Shown here piece after piece: positions 33,031 through 42,300 of a DNA stretch of 57,395 nt. The position numbers were made by a program, and so were the translations under genes. The stretch covers positions 1-57,395 of the forward strand of contig JAIVFU010000045.1 in NCBI GenBank assembly GCA_020829485.1, read 5' to 3'. Under the pieces are notes generated by a model. The model saw nothing but the letters and a program-made list of their open reading frames with translations, was not told where the DNA came from and did not search any database. This DNA comes from Nostoc sp. CHAB 5834. GTDB taxonomy: Bacteria > Cyanobacteriota > Cyanobacteriia > Cyanobacteriales > Nostocaceae. Each line of letters begins with the position of its first letter. The first letter of the stretch is position 1.

Positions 33031-34428
33031 TTACACAAAACTAAATGTCGCTTTTTCATCTAACATTAAGCTGATATTTCGTGCTTGCTCTGTTAGTAAA
33101 GATAAATCCTTAAGGCGCACTTCGGGATTTATGGCCATACTTTGAAGTAATATCTCAAAATGCTTAAGTATGCCAGAAATTGTTGCGCTATCAAAGCTGC
33201 GAAAATCGTAACTGATTCCGATCCGTAACTCTGAACCGGGATAACCAACCAAATTTAATGGATAGTTTGTTTTATAGAGATTCAAGGTAAGTTCCATACC
33301 CTGATCCTGCTCCTGTGATCGCAACAGCATCTCATCTACTGGTTGATTTTCAAACACAAATATACTATCGAATAGCGGCGCACCCGGCGGTAATTCACTC
33401 CAGCGTTGAATATCTACTAGCGAGGTGTATTCATACTGCCGAATTTCTACTAATTGTTCCTGAAATTGCTGGAGCCAAGGTAATAGATATTGCTCACCAT
33501 CTACCTTGACTCTAACTGGTAAGGTGTTGATCAACATACCCACCATCGACTCTGAACCCTTTAAATCTACTGGACGACCAGAAACAGTACATCCATACAC
33601 CACCTCATTTGTACAACTGTAGCGACTTAGGAGCAAAACCCAAGCTCCCTGAACGAATGCGTTGATGGTGATGTGGTGTTGTCTTGCTATAGACTGTAAC
33701 TTGGCTGTGGTTGCTTTTGATAGCTTGATTTGTGGTTCATCATATCTTTCTTCAGGATTATACAAATTATCAACATAGAGATTTCTTAAAGAAGTAGGTG
33801 CTTTTAATCCTTTTAGCGATCGCCTCCAAAAATCTTCAGCTTTGGATGAATCTTGTTGTCGTAACCAAGTAATGTAGTCTCGAAATGTACTACCTTGGAC
33901 AACAGGCATATCTTCACCTTGACAAAATGCGGTGTATAGTTCGATCACATCTTTGATTACCAATGGCGATGACCACCCATCGACAGTAATCATGTGTGAA
34001 CTCCATAGGAATTGGTAAGAGTGATCGTCAAAACGAATCAAAGTCACTCGCATCAAAGGAGCTTGCGATAAATCAAAGCCTTGGGCGCGATCGCTCACTA
34101 AAAAAGCATCGAAACGCTTTTGCTGTTCTGTTGGCTCTAGTCCTCGCCAATCATATTGCTCTATCGGTAATTTGACATGGCGATAGACAACTTGTAGAGG
34201 CTTGTCAATATCTTCCCAATAAAAGCCAGTACGCAACATGGTGTGACTAGCCACTACTTCTTGCCAAGCACGCTCAAAAGCGACAAAATTGAAATCACCA
34301 TGAACATTCAAAGTAAAACCCAACTGCGAAAAATAGAGTGTCAATTCAGAACCATACACACAATGGAAAAGAATGCCGTGCTGTAATGGTGAAACTTCGT
34401 AGATATCTTCGATGTTTTCGGGATTCAT
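33031..34428 (-). CDS. Free-standing condensation-like protein with altered active site
   Basis: 465 residues, a single C domain of the DCL subclass (EDIYEVSPLQHGILFH, ASHTMLRTGFYWE), as expected after an E domain. The HHxxxDG motif reads HMITVDG (145-151): the second, catalytic His is Met146, from codon ATG. The rest of the motif and later motifs (NTLPVRVKVDG, FDSIFVFENQP) are intact. It starts 4 bp after the E-domain NRPS stop, and the next NRPS begins with only half a C domain. It may be an inactive relic, a structural linker, or a recruitment domain for the adjacent oxygenase, like the His-less interface domains described in some siderophore synthetases. Confidence 0.9.
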   Translation of the reverse strand: MNPENIEDIYEVSPLQHGILFHCVYGSELTLYFSQLGFTLNVHGDFNFVAFERAWQEVVASHTMLRTGFYWEDIDKPLQVVYRHVKLPIEQYDWRGLEPTEQQKRFDAFLVSDRAQGFDLSQAPLMRVTLIRFDDHSYQFLWSSHMITVDGWSSPLVIKDVIELYTAFCQGEDMPVVQGSTFRDYITWLRQQDSSKAEDFWRRSLKGLKAPTSLRNLYVDNLYNPEERYDEPQIKLSKATTAKLQSIARQHHITINAFVQGAWVLLLSRYSCTNEVVYGCTVSGRPVDLKGSESMVGMLINTLPVRVKVDGEQYLLPWLQQFQEQLVEIRQYEYTSLVDIQRWSELPPGAPLFDSIFVFENQPVDEMLLRSQEQDQGMELTLNLYKTNYPLNLVGYPGSELRIGISYDFRSFDSATISGILKHFEILLQSMAINPEVRLKDLSLLTEQARNISLMLDEKATFSFV

Positions 34429-34432
34429 GGAA

Positions 34433-37400
34433 TTATTTGCTTCGTCGGTTGAGTTTTGTCAAAAATTTGTCAAGGTCTTTTTGATTTAAGACCAGTTCAG
34501 GAAAATCAGAAGGTGTATAACTTTTAACTTGGGAAGATTGACAATGGTTGATCAGTACTTGTAATGCTTTGATCAACTCTTGAGCTAATCTTTCAATAGT
34601 GGACTGTCGATGGATGTTTTCGCTGTAAGTTAAATCAAATCGCAGTTGACCGCCAACCACCAAACCGTTGATTTCTATAAGTTCGCTCCTGGTGTTGCGG
34701 GGGCTGCTCATTAAGCCACTAGAGTTTTGCAGAAATTTGAATAGTGATGAGGTGGAAAATGTTTGATCAAATTGACCTGAATAATTGAAGATAACTTCGG
34801 GTTGTGCAACTTCAACAATATTATTACGAAGATAACGCCAAATACTATAACCAATTCCACGATTGGGGATACTACGTAGTTGCTCTTTAATTGTTTTCAA
34901 TGCTTCCCCTGGATGAGAAGATTTTCCTAGATCCAAAAGTAGGGGACAGATAGATGTAAACCAGCCAACCGTGCGGGACAAGTCCAAATCATCAAAAATT
35001 TCTTCCCTTCCGTGACTTTCCAACCCTACAAGTAAAAAGTTAGCCCCCGTCCATTGGGAAAAAGCCTCTACCAATGCTGTTAACAAAACATCATTTATTT
35101 GCGTATTGTAGGCTTGCGGCACTTCCTGTAATAAGGCTTGTGTCTGTTCTACACCCAGAGAAATTGTAACGTTGCGCTCGGAAGCTACAGTGTTCTCACC
35201 ATCAATAAAATCCACTGGTAGAGGGGTTATCTCCTTTTGAAACTGGGTAAGCCAGTAGTTCCATTCTTTTTGGAGGATAACAGATTGTGCATACTCATGC
35301 AGATGTTGCGACCAGGATTTAAAAGAAGTTGTTTTGGCTGGTAACTGTACCTTTTTCCCTTGTTTTAGCTGTTGATAGGCTGTCTGCAAATCTTCTAATA
35401 AAATTCGCCACGAGATCATATCTACTGTTAAATGGTGGATGATTAATAGCAAGTGGCGCGGCTGATTAACCCCAAAATCGTAAACAGCAAATCGCATTAG
35501 TGGCCCGACTGACAGGTTAAGACTGGTTTGTAATTTTGCGGACGTAGTTTGAAAAGCTTGTTCTTGTTCTATCTTTGCTAGGGCTGAAAAGTCGAAACGT
35601 GTCAACTGCACTGGTGTATCATCAGCAACGATAAACTGCTCCCAACCAGACTGTTGTTGCTCAAACCGCAGTCGTAAAGTATCGTGGTGTAATACTAACT
35701 GCTGTAATGCCTGCTCTAATAAATCTAAATCTAGAACTTGTGACACTTCTAGGGTAAATGTCTGGTTCCAGTGATGGGGATCTAGAAAATTTTGCTCAAA
35801 AAACCAATGTTGAATAGGTGTCAGGGATACTAAACCTGTAACTATTCCTTGTTCAGTCTGAATTGCCTGTTTCAAGACTGCTACAGATGCTAACTCAATA
35901 ATAGTTTGATGCTGAAATAATTGTTTAGTTGTTAGCTTGATACCAGCTTGGTTAGCCTTAGCGACGATCTGAATCGCAATAATTGAATCCCCGCCTAACT
36001 CAAAAAAGTTGTCTCGAATACCGATAGGGTTGACACCCAAAATCTCTGACCAAATTTGTGCAAATTGCAATTCCAAGGCGTTGCGGGGTGGTACAAAGCT
36101 AGTTTCTGGAGTCAAGCTGGATGTATCTGGGACGGGTAAAGCGCGGCGATCAATTTTGCCATTAGGAGTTAGAGGTAATACTTCGAGGTTTACAAAGACT
36201 CCTGGAATCATAAAATCGGGTAGTTTCTCCTTTAAAAAGCGGCGGAGTTCATTGGCACTAACTTGTTCATTTTTGGCAACAATATAAGCCACTAGCCGCT
36301 TATTACCTGGTTGGTCTTCGTGGACTATAACTGCTGTCTCCCGAACTTGGGGATGTTGATTTAGTATTGCCTCAATTTCTCCGATTTCAATGCGGAAACC
36401 GCGAATTTTTACTTGATGGTCAATCCTACCCAAAAACTCTATGTTGCCATCTGGTAAATAGCGGACTAAATCCCCAGTTTTGTACAAACGACTTGCTTTT
36501 GACTTGTCAAAAGGGTTGGGAATAAATTTTTCTTCAGTTAAATCCGAGCGATTAAAATAACCTTTGGCTAAATTCGCGCCACCTATATATAATTCACCAG
36601 TTACACCAATTGGAACTACTTGAAGGTTTTGATTTAGTACGTAAGTTTGCACATTAGCGATCGCTTTTCCAATTGGTATGGATTGAGATACTGAATTTGG
36701 TAGTTTATAAATAGTTGATACTATAGTTGCTTCTGTCGGCCCATAGCTATTTACTAGCTGTATGCGATCGCCTACCCTCTGTTGCCAGATTGATACTTTT
36801 TCTGCGCGTGCTTGCTCTCCACCAATAATTACCAATCGTAGAGACTCAGGAACAGCCAAATTGGTATTTTCTAATTCAGCCATCCACTGATGCCAGTATG
36901 CTGTTGGTAAATCTAATACTGTAAGTGAGCAATCTCGGCACTTTTGCAAAAATTCAGGTACGGAAGCCAACATCTCCGTAGTACGTAGTATTAAAGTTGC
37001 ACCATTAGTTATGCAGGGATAGATTTCTTCTGCTGCTGCATCAAAACTAACAGAGGCAAATTGAAGAATGCGATCTTTTGTGGTAATTTCATATTCAACC
37101 TTGATTGTCTCTGTAAAACTTACTAGAGATTGGTGTTGAATCATTACACCTTTAGGCTGACCAGTAGAACCTGATGTGTAAATTAGATATGCTAAATTTT
37201 TATGAGTATTAATATTTACTAAATTTTTCTGGCTGTGTTGCGAAATCTCTTCCCAGTTTTTATCTAAGCACACCAAATATGCATTCGATGTTGGCAGATT
37301 TTCCAGTAACTTTTGTTGAGTTAATAATACTGACACCTGGGAATCAGACAGCATGAAGCTTAATCGCTCTTCGGGGTAAGCTGGGTCTAATGGCACATAA

Positions 37401-39247
37401 GCTCCGCCAGCTTTGAGAATTCCCAATAGTCCCACAATCATCTCTAGGGAACGCTCGACACAAATCCCTACGAGTACTTCTTTTCCTACACCTAATGTTT
37501 GTAAATAATGCGCCAGTTGATTGGCTTGAGCGTTTAATTCCTGGTAGGTTAACTGCTTGTCTTCAAAGATTACTGCCACTGCTTCAGGTGTGCGTTCTAC
37601 CTGAGCCTCAAACAATTGATGAATACATTGTTGGGGATACTCAATTTGAGTGTTATTCCACTCTTCTAGCAACTGATGCCGTTCAGTTTCAGTTAATAAG
37701 GGTAATTCTAAGATAGGCTGCTGTGGATTGTTTGCGATCGCCCAAAGCAAAGTTTGAAAATTTCCAGCCATGCGGGTAATAGTATCAGCATCAAATAAGT
37801 CTGTGTTGTACTCAAATTTTGCTAACAGCCCTTGCTCAGTTTCTCGCATTGACAGAGACAAATCAAAATTAGCTGTCGCCATCGGCATCTCTAAGTAACT
37901 GAGGATAAGTCCGGGAAGTTGCATCTTTTGTTTTGGTGCATTCTCCAACACAAACATCACCTGAAACAGTGGTGTATAAGATAAGTCTCGCTTTGGCTGT
38001 AATTTCGCTACCAACTGATCGAAGGGTAAGTCTTGGTGGGTGTATGCTTCCCAAGCTAAGTCTCGCACTCGCTGCAACAACTCTCGAAAAGATGGATTCC
38101 CAGTTAAATCAGTGCGTATAACAACAGTGTTAAGAAAATAACCAATTAATGATTCTAAATCACGGCTGTGGCGGTTAGCAATGGTTGTACCGACACAAAT
38201 ATCTTCTTGGTTGGTGTAGCGGAAAAGGAGTGTATTAAATGCTGCTAAAAGGGTCATAAACAAAGTAACCCCTGACTGTTGACTCAGTTGTTTGAGCTTT
38301 ACAGTTAAGTCTGCATCTAATTCTAGGGTGATGGTGGCTCCCTGGAAAGTTTGCACGGCTGGTCGCGGGCGATGCCTACGGCGAGCTTCGCTAACAGTAG
38401 ATAATTGTAAAATGGGGAGCGTACCACCTAGTTTTTGCTCCCAGTAGCTCAATTGTGCTTGTAATGACTCATGCAACCTTTGATGCTGCCAGTAAGCAAA
38501 ATCGGCATATTGGATGGGTAACTCTGGTAGAGGTGAAGGTTTACCACTAGAGAAAGCTTGGTATATTGCTGCAAGTTCCTCAATAATAATTGTGCCTGAC
38601 CAACCATCTGCGATCGCATGATGTATGGAAAATAGCAATACATTATCTGTTGCGGTTAGGTGAAACAGTTTGACTCGCAGCAATGGACTTTGTGCCAAAT
38701 TAAAGGGCTGTTGGGATTGAGCTAAAGCTAATTGTTGAAGTTCTTGCCATTGGTTGCTTTTAGGCGATCGTTGCAAATCTACTATTGTCAGTGTCAAATT
38801 GGCATCGGGGGCTATAGCTTGAAAGGCTTGCCCATCTATAGTTTTAAATGTGGTGCGGAGAATTTCGTGCCGTCGGACTATTTCTGTTAGTGCTTGTTCT
38901 AAAACGGCTAGATTGATTGAGCCTTGTAAGTGTACGGCAAATAATTGGTGATAATTTGCCGTATTATTGTCTTCTAATTGATCGATAAACCACAGTCCTT
39001 GTTGACCAAAAGATAAGGGTAAATTTTTATCTCGTGGAATCGGTTTAATTGGTTCTAGAGTTGAGTTATTTGCAAAATTAATTTGTTTGAAAAATTGAAT
39101 TATTTCTGGTTTGCGTTGAGTTATTTCTGTTTGTAAGTCTGGTGTGAGTGTTTCTTTGGGGGCATTACAGCGCAGACGTTCTCCGTCTAACCACAGCCTG
39201 ATATCTAAATCACTAAGTTGGGATAAAAATTCTGGAAGTGATTTCAT
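34433..39247 (-). CDS. NRPS, docking-C-A-T-E: basic residue with epimerisation
   Basis: 1604 residues. A TubC-type N-terminal docking domain (1-60, IRLWLDGERLRCNAPKETLT) precedes an LCL-like C domain (HHAIADG near 212), an A domain, T (ELGGDSIIAI near 1085) and an epimerisation domain (IIHHLTVDMISWRILLEDL near 1272, VGWFTSICPLLL). The specificity code is D-A-E-D-I-G-S-I-V-K. Acidic Glu239 and Asp278 suggest a basic side chain; it resembles Lys codes of the DAEDIGxxx or DAESIGSVC type, with Orn as alternative. An in-frame palindromic repeat (38369-38391) inserts about seven extra residues (SEARRRHR) in the C domain before PRPAV. The product should be the D-epimer passed to the next condensation step. 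Confidence 0.92.
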   Translation of the reverse strand: MKSLPEFLSQLSDLDIRLWLDGERLRCNAPKETLTPDLQTEITQRKPEIIQFFKQINFANNSTLEPIKPIPRDKNLPLSFGQQGLWFIDQLEDNNTANYHQLFAVHLQGSINLAVLEQALTEIVRRHEILRTTFKTIDGQAFQAIAPDANLTLTIVDLQRSPKSNQWQELQQLALAQSQQPFNLAQSPLLRVKLFHLTATDNVLLFSIHHAIADGWSGTIIIEELAAIYQAFSSGKPSPLPELPIQYADFAYWQHQRLHESLQAQLSYWEQKLGGTLPILQLSTVSEARRRHRPRPAVQTFQGATITLELDADLTVKLKQLSQQSGVTLFMTLLAAFNTLLFRYTNQEDICVGTTIANRHSRDLESLIGYFLNTVVIRTDLTGNPSFRELLQRVRDLAWEAYTHQDLPFDQLVAKLQPKRDLSYTPLFQVMFVLENAPKQKMQLPGLILSYLEMPMATANFDLSLSMRETEQGLLAKFEYNTDLFDADTITRMAGNFQTLLWAIANNPQQPILELPLLTETERHQLLEEWNNTQIEYPQQCIHQLFEAQVERTPEAVAVIFEDKQLTYQELNAQANQLAHYLQTLGVGKEVLVGICVERSLEMIVGLLGILKAGGAYVPLDPAYPEERLSFMLSDSQVSVLLTQQKLLENLPTSNAYLVCLDKNWEEISQHSQKNLVNINTHKNLAYLIYTSGSTGQPKGVMIQHQSLVSFTETIKVEYEITTKDRILQFASVSFDAAAEEIYPCITNGATLILRTTEMLASVPEFLQKCRDCSLTVLDLPTAYWHQWMAELENTNLAVPESLRLVIIGGEQARAEKVSIWQQRVGDRIQLVNSYGPTEATIVSTIYKLPNSVSQSIPIGKAIANVQTYVLNQNLQVVPIGVTGELYIGGANLAKGYFNRSDLTEEKFIPNPFDKSKASRLYKTGDLVRYLPDGNIEFLGRIDHQVKIRGFRIEIGEIEAILNQHPQVRETAVIVHEDQPGNKRLVAYIVAKNEQVSANELRRFLKEKLPDFMIPGVFVNLEVLPLTPNGKIDRRALPVPDTSSLTPETSFVPPRNALELQFAQIWSEILGVNPIGIRDNFFELGGDSIIAIQIVAKANQAGIKLTTKQLFQHQTIIELASVAVLKQAIQTEQGIVTGLVSLTPIQHWFFEQNFLDPHHWNQTFTLEVSQVLDLDLLEQALQQLVLHHDTLRLRFEQQQSGWEQFIVADDTPVQLTRFDFSALAKIEQEQAFQTTSAKLQTSLNLSVGPLMRFAVYDFGVNQPRHLLLIIHHLTVDMISWRILLEDLQTAYQQLKQGKKVQLPAKTTSFKSWSQHLHEYAQSVILQKEWNYWLTQFQKEITPLPVDFIDGENTVASERNVTISLGVEQTQALLQEVPQAYNTQINDVLLTALVEAFSQWTGANFLLVGLESHGREEIFDDLDLSRTVGWFTSICPLLLDLGKSSHPGEALKTIKEQLRSIPNRGIGYSIWRYLRNNIVEVAQPEVIFNYSGQFDQTFSTSSLFKFLQNSSGLMSSPRNTRSELIEINGLVVGGQLRFDLTYSENIHRQSTIERLAQELIKALQVLINHCQSSQVKSYTPSDFPELVLNQKDLDKFLTKLNRRSK
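38369..38391. repeat. Palindromic repeat inserted in frame within an NRPS C domain
   Basis: GCGATGCCTACGGCGAGC followed by TTCGC belongs to the gcgtaggc/ggcatcgc family in inverted orientation. Paralogous C domains in the window read QLPTDYPRPAV here; this one reads QLSTVSEARRRHRPRPAV. Confidence 0.8.
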
Positions 39248-39290
39248 ATAGCAATCAGATTTGAGTTGTGAAAATTAGCTTTTTTTAACT

Positions 39291-39302
39291 AACCGCAGAG
39301 GA
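39291..39302. repeat. Short cgcagagg repeat copy in operon spacer
   Basis: AACCGCAGAGGA in the ~90-bp spacer between two NRPS genes; a short degenerate member of the family found in the other spacers. Confidence 0.4.
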
Positions 39303-39339
39303 AGGAATTTGAGAGAAATTTGGAAATGGTTGATGATTG

Positions 39340-42300
39340 CTATAAATCAATTTCTAATCGATTTGTTAATCCTTGATTGATGGGATTTTGGAGTTTTTGA
39401 GTTGTGCGATGAATTTCTGCAATTGATTGAGCTAGGTTAGCTAGTGTTGGTACTTCTAACAAATTTTTGATAGGGAAATTTATCTGGAGTTGTTCACGCA
39501 TTCGAGAGACAACTTGAGTCGCTTGTAGAGAATCTCCGCCTAGTTCAAAGAAGTTGTCGTTAATACCTACTTTCTCGATTCGCAATACTTCTTGCCAAAT
39601 ACTGGCAATGATTTGCTCGGTTTCAGTTTGAGGACTTACATAAGTGCTTTTAAATTGCGTAGACGCATAATGTTGGGGTAAAGCTTGGCGATTTACTTTA
39701 CCATTTGCTGTTAGTGGTAGGGCATCTAGAAGGATAAATTCACTGGGAATCATGTACTCAGGCAATTTTTGCTGTAAAAACTTTTTGATTTCCTGTTTTT
39801 TAAACTTCTGGATGGATGAAGAACCCCGCGCCATGAGAGTATAAACTTCTAAGAAGTCAGCAATGGAACCTGGTTGATTAAAAACTCTGAATTCTGTAAA
39901 TCCTTCTGTTAATAATACTTGTTGCCATTGTTGTGGTGACAGAAGAGGATTATCCCGTAGTGAAAAATCTTCAAAGCGATCAAAACCCTGCTGCAATCCC
40001 ATAAATAGCTGCCAAAATGGATTCAGTTTGCTTGGTTCTACCATCAACAGCAAACCATCAGGGGCTAGCAATGAGCGAATATGCTCTAGAGATTCTTTGA
40101 TGCTACGAGTGGCGTGTACAACTCCTCCTGCTATAACTACATCAAAACTGTGGAGTTCATAACCTTGAACTTGGGGCGGCTTTTCTAAGTCAAATAAACC
40201 AGTTTCGAGGAAGGTATAATTCCCAAATTGTTGCTGTCCTAAGTCTAAGAAATACTGGGAAATGTCGGTGTAAATATAGGTGGTGCGATCGCATGGTAGA
40301 ATTGGCAGTATTTCTCTAGTAACAGCACCAGTTCCCGCCCCAATTTCTAAAATTCGTAGGTGCGTTTTTGGCTTGCAGGATTGGGTAATGGTGTGCAATA
40401 TTTCCCTGATAATCAAACTACCAACATAAAACTCTTTGCGATATAGTGCGGGAATTTCTTCTGTGGCAATAATCTGGGCTGAGTGAATATTTTCTGTCAG
40501 CAGTGCAGCGAGGTTTTTTGCTAAGTTTACTAACAGCACTACTGTATTCTGGGGATAACCTAAGATTGGTGCTGCTTCTGATAAAGTTGTGCTGACTAAT
40601 TTGGGAGGAATACTATTAGGTAAAAGTTGCATATTCACAAACTTTTCACCACGCCTTTGCAACCAACCAATTTCTACTAAGAAGCCTAAGGCACGACTTA
40701 GAAAGTGGCGATAGCGGGATTTAATCTGGCATTGCTGCATCAGTTCATCAAGGGAGTATTCCTCATTTAGTTGCGTATAAACTCCAAACTGATGGAAGGC
40801 AACGCTCACAGCATAGGGGTAAAGTGGATCGAGATTTTGTTGCCAGAAAGTAATAAAATCTTCCACGCTGACAGCATCTAAATTTTGTTCAGCTTGTTTC
40901 GCCCCTGCATCAACTAAATTTTGCCATAGTTGTTGTGTGTTGTTGGCATTATCTGCAATTTCTGTGTCGAAAAGTGTGTCTTTTTCCTGTTGATCTGGGA
41001 CTATACAAGCAATAATTTGTTGTTGAGATTGTTCTGTAGCTGAAACTGTAACAGCTAAAGCCTCTTTTACCCCTGGATGTTGTTTTAAAGTCGCTTCGAT
41101 CTCACCCAATTCAATGCGATGTCCCCTAATTTTAACTTGGAAATCTACTCGTCCCAAAAACTCAATGTTGCCATTTGGTAAATAACGACCAAGGTCGCCT
41201 GTGCGGTAGATGCGTTCGCCTGTGCGAGGATGAGTAGTAAAATTGGCAGATGTTTTTTCTGCATCGCGCCAGTAAGCTTTGGCTAATCCTATGCCAGCAC
41301 AGCAGAGTTCCCCTGGAACCCAACTAGGACAATCTTCTAATGCTTGGTTTAAAACGTAGTATTTAGTATTGGCAATCGGCTGACCATAGGGAATACTCTT
41401 CCAATCTGGGTTAACTGCTTCCACTTGATACCAAATATTCCAAAGAGTCGTTTCTGTGGGGCCGCCAACACTAACTACTCGGAGGTTTTGTCTCAAAGTT
41501 TGCAGTCGTTTTGGTAAATTAATCGAGATCCAATCTCCTCCCAAAAATGCCCAACGTAAAGATTCAGGTAGTAACTCAGAGCGATCGCCAACATATTCTA
41601 ATAACATCTCCATCATCGCTGGTACTGAGTTCCAAATGGTGATGTTTTCTCGCCGCATTAGCTCAATCCAATGATCTGGATTTTTTCTGGCGGCTGCATC
41701 AGGAATAACAATTGTTCCTCCCACCGCTAGAATGCCAAAAATGTCATACACAGACATATCGTGATTAAGTGCAGTGAGAGCTAATACGCGATCGCTTGCT
41801 TTAATATTAAAAGATTGATTAGTTTGAGCGATCGCATTCACAACACCCCGATGAGCAATCATCACGCCCTTGGGTAAGCCTGTGGAGCCAGAGGTGTAGA
41901 TCAAATATGCTAAGTCATCAGGATTCTGTAGCGGTTGTAGCGGCTCTTGACTTTCTCCCGTTAAGTCTGCACTATCTACACACAATCGATGAATTCCCTC
42001 TGGCCATAATAGTTGCTGATTTAGCCAAGATTGGGTAAGAACAATTTCCGTCTGACTATTTTCTAATAGGTAGAAAAAACGCTCTGGCGGCAATTCGGGA
42101 TCTATGGGAACATAAGCTGCACCGGAAGCTAAAATACCAATGACAGCCACAATTTGCTCCCATCCTTTCTCCATTACCACAGCTATCAATTGGTTATGAG
42201 TAGCCCCTAATTGCCGCAGTCGATGGCCTAGTTGGTTAGAAAGTGCGTATAACTCTTGATAAGTTAGCTGGCGCTGGGAGGAAATGACGGCTAATTCTGT

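Noticed and set aside
33031..33059. Longer start of the JmjC-like protein (323 residues)
   Set aside because: The extra N-terminus overlaps the preceding gene and translates a dispersed repeat; ATG 32969 fits better.
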